A stretch of DNA of 64,000 nt from Neoceratodus forsteri (GCA_016271365.2 CM057458.1:199612501-199676500); one strand, 5' to 3'; shown: positions 1-10,809, counted from the first letter of the stretch. Translations and numbers: made by a program. The notes: a model not told the origin generated them from the sequence alone.

Positions 1-359
1 AGTTGCACCACATCTGCTGTCCTCTAATCTCGTGTCACCCCTCTCCGTATTTACAGTGAGGTATTAAAGAGAGCTGCCTGTAGTGGTCCAGATCCAGTCC
101 CATCTCTCAGCATTCATGGATGTAGTCTGTCTGAGCCCATTGATTTATCCACCTGTAGTGCATTTAGTCCTTTTAATACCCATCTCTCTGTAATCATTTC
201 TATATGGACAACCTCTTGCCTTCTTTGCTGGCCTTGATGACACATTCGGGCAGTGGTCCCTTATCCTCCACCATGAACAGCAAACAAAAATACTGATTTT
301 AGTATGTCTGACTTTCCTTTGTCCTCCTCCTCCTCTCAACCCTCACCTTCCTCAGTATG

Positions 360-905
360 ACTCGCCTCCTTTTGGATTACTATTTCTCCTGTATGTAAGA
401 AAAGGCTGCTTTGTCTCCCATTCTCTCTGCTATCCTCAGTTCACTGTTATATCTTCTCATCTTCACTATCTTGCTGGCCTCCTTCATTGTGTTAAGACAC
501 TCCTCCCTATCATCCTCTGCCTAGCTGGTTTTGTACTTTTTAAAGCTTTCCTTTTCTCCTTCACTGCCTGCCCCACCTCTCTCGTGTACCACATTTCCTC
601 GCTTGCTCTTTTCTGTCACTCTTACACAGAGAATTTGGCCTCTAATACCCCATCTTAACTCCCATTTATTCACCCTCACTGCTTTCCCACCCTCTCCAGT
701 TTCTCATTCAGCAGCTCCTGCATCCAACCAAAATTTGCCCTTCTAAGGCCAAAAGGTTTGCCTGTGACTGTGTTCTTTCTTCCTCTGATTTGACATCAGA
801 CCACATGGTTTGATGGAAACTGGCTCCCAGTGGTTCATCTCCCCAATACTGTCTCTATTTGTGAAGACCAAATCAAATACAACTTCTTCCAGGCCACCCC
901 AGTGA
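360..905 (-). pseudogene. LINE endonuclease-region relic (antisense)
   Basis: Reading the minus strand from about 905 downward gives a stretch resembling the end of a LINE apurinic-type endonuclease, with a DLVFTN-like motif (usual in CR1-type elements before the SDH motif). It is followed by degenerate coding-like sequence with stops. The plus strand is strongly pyrimidine-rich. No frame stays open for more than about 70 codons. The assignment rests on a short motif and on the abundance of CR1 relics around it, so it is tentative. Positions 1-360 show nothing further that I can name. Confidence 0.35.
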
Positions 906-934
906 TGCAGAAGCAGCATGTCACACTGCTATGC

Positions 935-1300
935 AGGTAATCTGAGCACAGGAGTGAGCACGGAACACCACGCCGGGGGACAGGCCTAACCATACCAGCT
1001 GCTGAAAATCACAGAAGTCATGGCGCTCACCACTCACCCAAATAAGAGCCCAGAAAAGAAAATATAAGTGAAAAATGCTTTACTGAAGCAATAGCAGCAG
1101 CAGCAGCAGACACAAAATAACAGACACAGGTAAACTTCTTATGGTTTGCCCAGTTGTGGGCTTTGCCAAAGATGATACTCCTGGCGTTAGTGCTCTTATA
1201 TAGCATATTTGAAAAAAACTCTCAGTGATCACATGACATAATTTTAAAGTGCAAGTGCATCAGTACATAAGAGTATGAATATACAAATACAATACACATG
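935..1300 (-). other. possible LTR-like fragment (antisense)
   Basis: On the minus strand a TATATAAGAG box (near 1195-1205) is followed by a (CTG)n run and, further on, an AGTAAA-like signal near 1085. This spacing resembles a promoter and polyadenylation region of a long terminal repeat. No matching second copy, primer binding site or polymerase gene is visible nearby, so it may be chance. The CAG/CTG run at about 1087-1104 is a short microsatellite. The following 1300-1740 is AT-rich with nothing recognised. Confidence 0.22.
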
Positions 1301-1739
1301 TTCATTATCAATACCAACACCAAAAAGTATTTAAAATGCTCCCCAATCTTTTCTTTTAAATGGACACATTCTCCTTCTCAACAATATATACAGTATGTCC
1401 TTTTTGTTATGCTTAAATAATGTACTTAATTACAATAGACATACTTAATGTATGGAGGGGAAACAAAATAAGCCTCACTCCCCATACCTTGGGAATTCAT
1501 TTTCTACCTTTGTCTTATACTTAAAAGAAATGTCATTAAATTAAAGAACTTCTCCCATCCCTATCCCTATTACATTCATATATAGGACATTCAATTTTAT
1601 TGGCAGTACTTCTCCTATATACATAAAATATCTTCTTTCCTATAAATCAAAAAGAGAGCAAACTACCGAAGGAAAGGGTGAGAAACAATGCATAGAGGAA
1701 CCTTCCTTTAATATCATTCATCAACCTTCACCCTATCAC

Positions 1740-2670
1740 CAAGGAGCTTTCTTAGTTGGGGTGCAGGCTATACTGCTTGAGCAGCCTTCAGCCCCTCCCA
1801 GGTGATGTTCTAGTCACCTAGGTACCAAAAACTCTCTCACTTGCACCAATTCTTCAGTCATGCATTGAACTTATATATCCTAAACTGCTCCCTTGCATTA
1901 TAACATGGCCTTGGTAGGACCTCAGAAAACGTTGCCACCCCTTTTCTTTCACTCTGTATCTCACCTAAGGAATGGAAGTGCTCCTTTATTTCTTCTACAC
2001 TCCTTTTTGTCCAGATTGTTCATGCCTGCATGCACCACCACACTTGGCTTTGCCCTCTCCTTTCTGATGAGTTCCACCACCCTGGACATAAGTCTATCCT
2101 CTGTGTCCTCAGGCTAACACTGGTCTGATTTCTGCTCATCTAGAGTGTAACCCACCGTCCTACCAATCCCACTGACTACAGAGTCCCCAATAACCAGTGC
2201 TTTCCTCTGTCCCCCTTTGAGGGTCCATTCCCTCCTTGGTGTGTCACTAGTGGATAGAGCTTCTTTTCTGTCATGCCAGTCCCCTCAACTTCTGTGTAGG
2301 ACTTCTGGGGTCTCTCCTTTAACAAAGGTAAATACTTATTTGAGATACGCACACCGTGCTGAACTGGTACTCCTTCCCCATCCTTTCCCTCTACTACATT
2401 TATCAACATCAACTGGCCTTAGGGGCCTTTTGTGGTAGTGGAGCCTTTAGTAGCAATGTCAGCCCACTGGCTTTGGCTTACACATGATATATCATATCTC
2501 TTGCAGCCTGAAGCTCAGTCCTCAGGGCTTGGAGCTTCCTACAGTTGAGACAGTGGCAATGTTTTCTGAGCACCCTCCAGGTCACCACTGTCCTGCATCC
2601 CCTGCACTCCAGCCATAATCCCCAGCAGTGACCCCCTGCAAGTCTGTGTGCAGTGTAGCTGTACATGAAT
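1740..2670 (-). pseudogene. CR1-type LINE ORF1 relic (Cys-rich finger plus GDS esterase motif)
   Basis: On the minus strand, 2666-2478 encodes a Cys/His-rich segment (CRGC...HCHCLNC), then a short helical segment (LQALRTELQAARD) that could form a coiled coil. After several stops comes an esterase-like signature (VIGDSVVSG, about 2200), with VVVHAG further on. CR1 ORF1 proteins are known to combine a PHD-like finger, a coiled coil and a GDSL-type esterase domain that binds RNA and membranes or assists retrotransposition. The reading frame is broken many times, so this is a dead copy. It could belong to another CR1-like family, but the order of motifs fits well. Confidence 0.5.
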
Positions 2671-2699
2671 ACCTTTCTGGCTTTGCCCTAGAACTGGAT

Positions 2700-4090
2700 T
2701 AGGCTGCTTTCCCAACAATCTCCTTGCTACCAGATAGCCTTTTGTGAATTACTGTGTGACCTTACCCCAGAATGGTTTCAGGCTGGATACCGAATAACCA
2801 CCATTTAACAGTATAGATTGGTTTGGTGCTACTTTTACCTGAAGTAGCCTGTGCTAATTAAGCAGAGTCCTTTGCAGAATTGCAGACTGCCGTCAGACAC
2901 TGCTGCAGACACTGTTCTTCTTCTTAGTCAATCCTCTTTATGGTCACTCACATGAGTGGTAACTAGGACTTGTAGGAGTTTAATATTGGACTGCTAGAAA
3001 CTTGATTGTATCTCTAGCAGAGTCATCCCCCTCAGCTGTGTACAGTTCCCTTTTTTCTGTTAACCTCATTTAACTCTAGTGCACCACAATGCATTTTGAC
3101 ATGCTCTTTTGCAGCAAACTAGAAGCAATTATCAGCTCTCTAGTGTTCCTGACCTCAGTCTTTATCTGCTCCACCACACTGGCATAACATAATAAGACCT
3201 CTTGTTGTCCATAAAAATCAAACTGAATACTAAGGTATATGAGGCATATGCATTTCTGCACCCGTGAGGGGCAATTATACTCAGTTTTAACCAGAAGTGT
3301 GCTGCATTTGCTCCTGCTAAAACTTATAAAATGCTTTAGGAATTTAATTTCTCAATTCATAGCAAACGTTTATAAAAAGAAGACAGAATAAATGATTAAA
3401 GTATCTTGAACAGACCTAAAGAATTTGCAGAAAGACTCAGTATTTAATACGCAAGATGCTTTTGTCAGTCAAATATGCCAGAAGGTTGCATACAGTGGCA
3501 GGGACTAGGAACTAAACCCATAGATAATGCTGACGATTCTTCAGTGGACTGTCTACCAGAAGGCTCACAGTCACAGACCCCACATTACCCTAGTTTTCAG
3601 TACAGGTAATATTAGCAAACCAACACTGAAAATGATCGGGTATGCTTTTGTATTTAACCTGCAAATGGGAGGTTAAATGGATGTGTCAGGAGGAGGAGTA
3701 CCATTTTATGGGAGGCAGAGTGGGCTTCTAGGACAGGAGTTTCTTTATGAGTAACTGCTTTTACCTAACAAGAAAGCAGGCCAGTGTGCTTGGTAACTAG
3801 TTTGATGTCTATGTAGGTGGACATTTGAACTGAGGAGGGGGGAGACTGAGGCTTGGGGACTGACAGTGGACAGAGAGCAAAAAGGGAGCATAGCTAGTAC
3901 TTCTGCAGCAATTGGGGCAAGGAGCAGTGCTGATGAAAGCAGCAAAGGAGTGGTCCATGATAAGTTACATGAGGGACCCTGGGGTGCTCACAAAGCCAGC
4001 AAGGAACAGCAAAGCCAGGAATTTAAGGTAGGAGAGGGAGAACAAAGAGAGAGGAGCTGAAAGGGAGAGAGGGAAGGGTATAAGCATAAG
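2700..4090. other. no recognised gene
   Basis: About 1.4 kb with moderate AT content. No open frame exceeds about 66 codons and I see no inverted termini, poly-A tail or tandem array. It may be host intergenic DNA or very old repeat. Positions 4060-4090 lead into the CR1 relic that follows. Confidence 0.5.
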
Positions 4091-5735
4091 CTGAAAGGCA
4101 GTCAGCCTAAATGCCAGGAGTCTAGGAAACTAAATTAGTGAGCTCCAGGCAATGGTAGCAGATGTGGGATTAGACCTCGTAGCCACTACAGAAACAATGG
4201 CAACCAGGAAAACTGACCTGGTGGTACTGAGATATACCATGCCTAGCAGAAATGGGGTAAGGGAAAAGGAGTCAGGGTATACCTCTATGTCAAGGAAGAC
4301 ATATAGGTGGTAGAGGATGGGTTCATTAGGAGATGACAGGGGGAGAGATAGTAGCTGTAGATGGAGCTCATAACAACATCAGGAAAGAAACTGTGCATGG
4401 GGGTGATCTATAGACTGCTGAGACAGACTGGTAAGGGGGATAGGGAACTAGGGACAGAAACTGAGATGGAGTCTGAAAAGGGAGAGGTGGGGGATCTCAC
4501 TCTACCAGATAAAGACTGCCACATTTCAGCAGCCAAGAGCACCAGAAGTCAATCTCCACTAGATACATTGCAGGACTGCCTCCTGGAGCAGCTGGTTAGG
4601 GAACCCACTGGGCAGGCTGCCATTCTCAATGTTGTACTCACCAACTTGGAAGTAGTAGGTGGACTGTGGGTTGGTGACCCACTAGGATCCAGTAGCCATA
4701 ATACAATATGGTTTGAACTGGCCCTGGGTACCAGTATACTGTCATCAAAGGCTGTAGTTCTGGATTTCAGACAAGCAGACTTTGACAAAATGAAGGAATT
4801 TTTTTGGGGGGGTTAAAATGGCCATTCTCGAGACCAATCTGCTTCTCTAAGAATGTCAAGGAAGGAGGCAGTCAGAACCAAAAAAGAGCCATTATTAGCT
4901 ACAAGGAGAACAAGCATTTGTCAATGCTGAATGTTGCTTGCTTGTATGTGCTGTTTAGGTATTTGGAAGTGATAGTTCCATGCCTTCCTCCCAAGTCTTC
5001 CACTGTGTCTTTCCGCTCAGTATTCCCAGAAGAGTGGAAGGGGCAAGGGCCACAGCAGTACAGCAGTTGCCAAGTGGGTGAAGAGGTGGACAATAGTCCA
5101 TTCAAAGGCAAAAGAGTCCTGCAGGAGCTCACTAAATTGAAGGTGGACAAAGAGATAGAACCAGATGGCATACGCCCAAGGATATTAAGAGAACTGCGAA
5201 GGGAGATAGCAGTACCTCTGGCAGCCATATTCACTGAGTCATTCAACATGAGTGAATTGGAAGAGGGCACATGTGGTCCCTCTACACAAATGCAGCAGCA
5301 GGGAGGAGGCAGGGAACAATAGGCTGTTCAGCCTCACCTCAGTAGTGAGGAAGATCATGGAGGCATTGCTTAAAGAAAGGATAGTGGTGCATCTAGAAGC
5401 CATTGGAGCCCAGGACCTTAGACAACATGGATACATAGTGGGGACATCATGTCAGACAAATCTGGTTGATTTCTTTGACTGGGTGACAAAGGAAGTGAAT
5501 CAGGGTGGGGCAGTTGACAACGCTTACCTTGACTTCAGCAAAGCCTTTGACACCATCCCACATAGGAGGCTGATAAACTAGCTGGGTAGGCTGGGCATGG
5601 GGGAAAGGGTGGTAAACTGGGTTAGAAACTGGCTAGCAGACAGGAGGTGAGAGTGGTGGTAAATGGGGTGCAGTCTAGGGAGAGGGGGTGACCAGTGGGG
5701 TGCTGCAGGGTCTTCATTAGTAACATCACAGAACG
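4090..5735 (+). pseudogene. CR1-type LINE ORF2 (endonuclease and reverse transcriptase), decayed
   Basis: ORF2 of a CR1 element, encoding the endonuclease that nicks target DNA and the reverse transcriptase that copies the RNA. The start of the endonuclease is visible at about 4100 (VSLNARSLGN-like). The later part (4560-4800) carries GAAILDVV-like and LDFRQADFDKM motifs. The RT begins near 5130 with PDGIRPRILRELRREIAVPL and continues to LDFSKAFDTIPHRRL at about 5530-5575. Frames shift several times and stops interrupt. An unrelated short segment sits at 4909-4945. The copy ends at about 5735, just after the RT GVLQG and FISNI motifs, where the hairpin-unit repeat begins. Confidence 0.8.
4909..4945 (+). 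repeat. fragment matching the outer end of the hairpin-unit repeat family
   Basis: The sequence from AACAAGCATTTGTCAATGC through TGTTGCTTGCT closely matches the outer ends of the large inverted repeat at 29761 and, inverted, 39504. It lies inside the CR1 relic, between its endonuclease and RT parts. Only about 35 bp are clearly shared, so it is either a truncated end or a deletion remnant. Confidence 0.45.
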
Positions 5736-7043
5736 GCTGAAGGGAATTTTTTCACCAAATCTTCAACATAGCCATTTTAAGACCTCTGCTCATGAACAGT
5801 GTCATTGTGATTTTCTTAATCTGTCCCAAACATTGATTGCGCACACTGACTGCGCCATTGTGCGCTACATGCACAGAAACACATTTTGGGTGACATGAAA
5901 AATTACAGCTGTGCTGCTTGTAAGGAGGTGTGGTAAAATGGCAATGTTGAAAATCTGGAGTGAAAATATTGAAAATTCGTGAACTTACGAGTGTATGTAG
6001 GAATTGCGCAACACACGCTCGTAAAACAGTCATCTTTAGGAATTTTTTTACCAAATTTTCAACGTAGCCATTTTAAGACCTCTGCTCATGAACAGTGTCA
6101 CTGTAATTTTCTTAATGTGTCCCATACATTGATTTCGCACACCGACTGCGCCATTGTGCGCCATATGGCAGAAACATGTTTTGGGTGAGATGTGAAAAAT
6201 GACAGCTATACTGCTCAAAAGGAGGTGTGGTAAAATGGTAATGTTGAAAATCTGGAGTGAAAATATTGAAATTCGCGAACTTACGTGCGTGCATAGGAAC
6301 TGGCAATGCACGCGGCGCATAAAACAAGTCATTTTTAGAATTTTCACCAAATTTTCAACATAGACTTTTTGAGAGCCCACCTTATGAACACTGGTAGTGT
6401 CATTTCATTAATTGGTCCCGAAAGGTGATTTCACACAGTGACATGAAATCACCCTTCAGGCCTGATTAACGCCATGACAGTGCAAGAATTCATGAGGAGG
6501 GGTCCTGAATACCCCATGTTGAAAATTTGGGCCAAATTCTTAAAATGCCTGAGATATGCAACAAAGTTGAAAAAACCCTATTCATAACATTATACAGCTT
6601 ACTGGCATTTCCTCAGTTCGCGGTCGGCTTTGAAGAGTGCAGACGTGTTCCCGGTTCACTGAAGATAGTCGCACCGAGGTCCAGAGGTAAGTATGGGTTG
6701 GGGGTGTGTGGGGAGGCAGGGTGCGCAGTGGGTGGTGCAGGTTGTGGGGGGCAGGGAGACTACGAAGGACCATTTTTTTGTTTACAGGTTTACTTTTTTT
6801 TCTATTACGATGACGTGGGACCTTTGCCACACTGGGGTGGACTCCCAGCATGGCAGCTGGAAAGGCTGTTTGGGGGAGCTGGAGCCAACAGGGGATTGGG
6901 CACCCCCGTTTGCCATAACAAGCTTTGCCATGCTGGAAAGCTTTGTGGGTGTGTGCAGCAGTGGAGCTGGCGAGGGATTGGGCACCCTCGTCGGCCATAC
7001 AGTGTGTGGTGTGCATGGGGGGGAGGGAGCGCATCAGCACGCA

Positions 7044-7074
<31 letters not shown>

Positions 7075-7305
7075 GGGAGAGCTCTGCTCACTGAAGCGGA
7101 GCTCTCCCTTTCAACTGTATGACCACTGCATTTTCAACTGCTGTCATAGACAGCTGCAGCAGTGATTGGGGAACTGGGGCCGCACCTGCAAACACACTGA
7201 CTGAATTGGAAGATGGGTGCCACACCTCCGAAAAATCGGATGATGGCACTATGTTTCTTGCACATGCGTGCAAGCAACATAAAAAGGGGAACAAGGAATG
7301 GAGCA
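5736..7305 (+). repeat. hairpin-unit repeat family, copy 1 (partial)
   Basis: This copy contains units of about 297 bp that begin near 5741, 6040 and 6337, each opening with a TTTTCACCAAATTTTCAACAT-like segment. Each unit holds an imperfect palindrome of about 180 bp (TCATGAACAGTGTCACTGT ... ATGACAGCTGTACTGTTCAT type) and a separate 40-bp hairpin ending in GCTCGTAA. After the units come a GC-rich segment (about 6617-6690) ending in a GTAAGT splice-donor-like site, a purine- and GT-rich part, and a terminal CATGCGTGCAAGCAACATAA end near 7290. The same order occurs in the arms at 29761-32455 and 37325-39504. No transposase is encoded; the open frames across it are incidental. Confidence 0.7.
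7049..7075 (+). repeat. (GT)n microsatellite
   Basis: An uninterrupted TG run of about 12 units inside the GC-rich part of the hairpin-unit repeat copy. Confidence 0.9.
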
Positions 7306-7681
7306 AATACCAGGTAAAGATGAATGAGGCAAGGAAGGTAGGAGAAAGAAAAGGCAGTCAAAGAGCTGTGTTGCGGAGGGCAACAAGGGAGGATAAAAAC
7401 AGTTCTTCAGGTTTAGCAGGGAAAAAGGAAGACAAGAGGGGGAACTGTTAAGCAGATGGGGGCATGGTAATACAGGAGGGCAAGCAGAAGGCAGCCATTC
7501 TTAATGACTACATCTGCTTATTAACAATGGAGGAGTGGGAGACTCTTCTGGAAAGTGACAAAAGAGATGCTGCAAGTGAGGTCTAAAAAATGGGGCAGGT
7601 GGTTCCTACAGGCAATTGGGTTAGAAAAATGGATTGCAGTCCTGAAAATAGATATGGTTCCAGGGCAGAATGGTATGCACC
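7306..7681 (+). pseudogene. CR1-type LINE ORF2, part upstream of the MULE insertion
   Basis: This part encodes the linker between endonuclease and reverse transcriptase of a CR1 copy. It ends in the RT motif GQNGMH (usual form GPDGIHP) at about 7655-7680. The coding sequence stops abruptly at the MULE and resumes in the same frame at 9680 with NGMH then LWVLRELASKLAEPL. The frame contains stops and shifts, so the copy was already decayed or has decayed since. It is a different copy from the one at 4090-5735, because the order along the ORF restarts. Confidence 0.75.
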
Positions 7682-7879
7682 GCATACAGACATTTCATCG
7701 CAGCATAGTTTGCCGCGGACAATATGTTGTGGGTAATTCGGCGAAACTGTTGTGGGCATCGTATTAAGAGGTTGTGGTCATAAGGGTGCCGATGCACAAG
7801 CTTTACTGGTGACATTTCTTCAGTTTCATCCACAAATGACCCCGCGGTCATAAGGTTGCCAATGCTCAAGCTTTCTCTG

Positions 7880-9213
7880 CTGCTTTAGAGAAGCTGTCTG
7901 TTGATAACTACCTGTATACACAGGAGAAGTTGGGTAGTGGTGGAAACATTATTTGGCACTGTGAGCTGCGAGCATGCAGAGCCAGGTGTCACACACTTGG
8001 TGAGACCATAACACAGCTGCCAAGTGAATATAACCATGCACCAGTTCATGGACGAGTGGATGTTTTATGAGCAAGGACATCAATGAAGAGGAAAGCATGA
8101 GAATCAGAAGAGTCCACTCGCAATGTTGTCCACTAAGCATTGCAAGAGGTTGGAGTGCAACAAGCACACCTTCTGCCCACTCATGAAACACTGTGTCGAG
8201 ATGTACGTAGACATAAGAAGAATGGTGGTCCTAATGACACTGACATATTCCAATACTCTAAGACAGTCAGTGATGAGGATTTTCTACAAGTACATGAGGA
8301 TGACCTGGTGATTTTTGCAAGCGATGCTGATCTTGCAGTCCTAAAGAATAGCCCTCATTGGTTCTGCGATGGTACATTCAGTGTTGCCCCAAATGAGGAT
8401 GATCAAATGTACACTATACACGCTCTTGTGCAGGGGGTTAACAGACCCTGTGTGTACTCACTGTTGCTAGGATGTAGGGAGGAGGTCTATAGGAAGTTGT
8501 TTACACACCTCCAGGTTCTTATAGGTGGCAAGATCAGTCCTGTTTCAATAATGACAAATTTTAAAACTGTGTCCATAAAGGTACTTTGTATAATGGTACC
8601 AAATGCTGAACTGTCAGGGTGCAACTTTCACCTTGGGCAGGCCATGTGGTGATGTGTACAACAATAAGGACTTCAAGTACGATATGTCTAGGATGAAGAC
8701 CTTGCACACAGAGTGCGATGTATACTGGGACTGGCATTTGTTAAACCACAGAGGGTGGCAGAATATTTTGAAATCCTTCAGGAAGATGAACAGTTTGCTG
8801 ATCTAGAATGTCTGCCAGACTATTTTGAGGACTGTTACATAGGCAGATTGTCAAGAAACAGGAAAAATCATAGGCAACCACATTTTGCAATACCTTTTTG
8901 GAATCAGTATGACAGTACTGCAGGACCTCCCTTGCAGCAACAATGTCATAGAGGCATGGTATTGTGCATTTGCCAGAACAGTGAGCATCAGCCACCCAAT
9001 CCGCACTAAGCTTGCCCATAAACTGAGGCAAGAACAACATGCAGTTGCCATTTAAAGGAGGCAGTTGCAGCTGGGCCAGCAACCTCCATGCAAAAATAGT
9101 AAATACTGCAGAGTAAATAAGGTCTTCCACTCCATTTGCATGGATTTCAAAAACAGACAGCCGAAACAATATCTACATGACATTGCTGCTGTCATAGAAA
9201 TCAATGTAGCATA
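7880..9213 (+). pseudogene. MULE transposase with N-terminal FLYWCH zinc finger
   Basis: The FLYWCH finger is seen at about 7890-8050 (WHCEL..CRARCHT.. and YNHA, giving the Cys-Cys-His-His set). The MULE DDE nuclease region runs from about 8290: FCDGTF holds the first Asp (about 8367); IMTNF near 8550 stands where families usually have an Asp (TDFE), so the second acid appears to be Asn; NNVIEAW near 8943-8963 holds the Glu. A conserved CxFHLGQAMW motif lies at about 8620-8650. Several stops (8068, 8100, 8650 and others) and at least two frame changes break it. FLYWCH plus MULE is the known domain pair of Phantom-type elements, in which the finger probably binds DNA and the nuclease cuts and joins the ends. 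Confidence 0.82.
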
Positions 9214-9269
9214 AGTAAGCATTTTAAAAAATAAAGTGAAGGAACAAGTATTTTTACCCTATCCCTGCT

Positions 9270-9500
9270 TTTAACAGAAACTTGAGCAAGAAATAAAGTA
9301 TTGTACTGCAAGCACTCCCGACATTTCACTGTTTACCCGATCTCTGCTTTTATTAGAAACTCCCTGCCTTTATCAGAAACTACCTGCTTTTAACAGACAC
9401 TCGAGCAAAGAAATAAAGCATTGTACTGCAAGCACTCCCAACATTTCACTGTTTACCCGATCTCTGCTTTTTTCAGAAACTCCCTGCTTTTATCAGAAAC
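9270..9500 (+). repeat. tandem repeat, unit about 128 bp, about 1.8 copies
   Basis: The segment GCAAGAAATAAAG through ATTTCACTGTTTACCC at 9285 recurs at 9413 with few changes. Shorter CTGCTTTTATCAGAAACT modules repeat inside it. It lies between the transposase and the right end of the MULE and was presumably carried by the element. Confidence 0.7.
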
Positions 9501-9679
9501 TTGAGTGCTCCCAGCATTAGTATCCGTGCTATTTAGTCTGGTGATCCTTTGTGAGGGCGACATTCAGTCTTGCGATCCTTTGTCTGTTCGACTTATTCTC
9601 CGGTGATATTTTGTCCAGTCCAAGTTATGATCGTTACCTAATGACCGCAACGTTTAGTCTAGGGACTTTAAGTCTGTAC

Positions 9680-10202
9680 ATGGTATGCACCTGTGGGTGC
9701 TCAGGGAATTGGCATCAAAACTGGCTGAACCCCTGCAAGGGTTATTCAATAGCTTAACTTGTACTCATTGGAGACCAGAAGGGAGTAAGGAGATATGATA
9801 AAGACCTTCAAAATTTCTAAAAAGAATTAACAAGGTGAATTGTGGGGAACTATGTAATGCAAATACCAGCTCATGGCCAGGTGGTCATGAGTGGAAGTTA
9901 ACAGAAAGAAGGTTCAGGAGAGGCATGAGGAAATACTATTTTACAGAAAGGGTGGTGGAACTGTGGAACAGGGTGCCAGCCGAGGTGGTGGATACAAACA
10001 CTATTAGTAGTTTTAAGCATGGCTGGGATAGAATGAAACTTATGTAGCTGCTCAGGGCATTAGAAGTGTGGAGGAGAATGGAGGGAGGGATTGGGATAGC
10101 TAGGATGCTGGAGGAACGGTAGACCCCATGGCTAAATAGGGAGGTCGGGCAAACAGGTTGGAAATTTGGTTGTTTTCTGCCATCATTGTTTATGTTTCTA
10201 TG
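9680..10202 (+). pseudogene. CR1-type LINE, part downstream of the MULE insertion and 3' end
   Basis: The RT frame resumes at 9680 (NGMHLWVLRELASKLAEPL) and soon jumps by deletion to the C-terminal part (RRFRRGMRKYYFTERVVELWNRVPAEVV at about 9920-9990). A 3' untranslated region follows and ends near 10200 in TTTATGTTTCTATGACC. That TTTCTATG-like tail is shared by other CR1 copies in this window and marks the 3' terminus. Confidence 0.75.
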
Positions 10203-10224
10203 ACCATTCAACCTGTGAATATTC

Positions 10225-10575
10225 TTTGAATATGTAACAAGAGTGGTGGATAAGGAACAGTCAATAGATTTACTCTACTTCAGCTTCAGGAAGGCATTCA
10301 ACATGGTACCAATCAATGTGTTTCTGAAGAAATTAGAGGATCTGGGAGCAGTGAGAGGTCAGTCCTGGGACCAGTCCTTTCCAATACATCAATCAGTGAC
10401 ATAGGAGAAGAAATACAGGGCAAGATGACATCTCTTCACAGTTGACAGTAAGCTACATGGCAGGGTAGAAAACAAGACTTTGGTAAAAGAGTTGCAGAGG
10501 GACCTGTGAGGTGGTACAAAGTTTGGCAGTTGAAATTCAATTTGCAAAGACAGATGAGCTGATCAACCAGTGGAG
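10225..10575 (+). pseudogene. CR1-type LINE reverse transcriptase fragment
   Basis: A decayed frame contains VVDKEQSIDLLYFSFRKAFNMVP (usual form VD..YLDFSKAFDTVP), a remnant of GPVLFN.FISDIGEEIQGKM, and the segment usually following FADD. It starts abruptly after the previous CR1 3' end and stops before 10600. The catalytic FADD box is not intact (LHS, LFTVDS). Positions 10576-10800 show nothing recognisable. Confidence 0.6.
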
Positions 10576-10809
10576 TACAGATTAATATGTAAGGTTTCCA
10601 AATTTTCTTTCATTTTCAGATTTGACCACTTATATTCATTTTGCTGGAACCCAGCAGCTTTTTCAACAGAAAGTGATCCTGCAATATATACAGAATTTAT
10701 ACCATCAGTATGTTGTCAGCTGGCCATGTAGCACCAACATTTTGACCAGAAACATAGTATATAAACTTGTTTAACAATTATTTAAGCCAGTAAATCAACA
10801 AGCCTATAG

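Larger units (their letters stand above)
7682..9679 (+). mobile_element. MULE (Mutator-like, Phantom type) DNA transposon, about 2.0 kb
   Basis: The element is bounded by a directly repeated 12-mer, ATGGTATGCACC, at 7670-7681 and 9680-9691. This fits the 8-11 bp target duplications known for Mutator-like elements, with a few bases shared by chance or contributed by the ends. The inner ends are weakly inverted (GCATACAGAC at the left; GTACAGACTT when the right end is read inverted). The right end carries repeated short modules of the type TTTAGTCTGGTGATCNTTTGTC (about 9530-9680). Inside is a FLYWCH finger and a MULE transposase. The insertion interrupts a CR1 RT reading frame, and that frame reads through when one copy of the duplication is counted. 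The transposase has stops and a changed catalytic residue, so it is dead. Confidence 0.82.

Noticed and set aside
935..1300. A solo endogenous retrovirus LTR
   Set aside because: Only a TATA-like box and a weak polyadenylation-like signal are seen. No paired LTR, primer binding site or retroviral gene. Kept only as a low-confidence feature.
5741..6510. Evenly spaced repeats that could suggest a CRISPR-like array
   Set aside because: The units are about 297 bp, contain hairpins, and are similar over their whole length, with no short repeat and unique spacer pattern. The genome is eukaryotic.
6527..7165. A 212-codon frame in the hairpin-unit repeat
   Set aside because: The frame crosses the unit array, the GC-rich block and a GT microsatellite and is not preserved in the two other copies of the family, so it is probably not coding.
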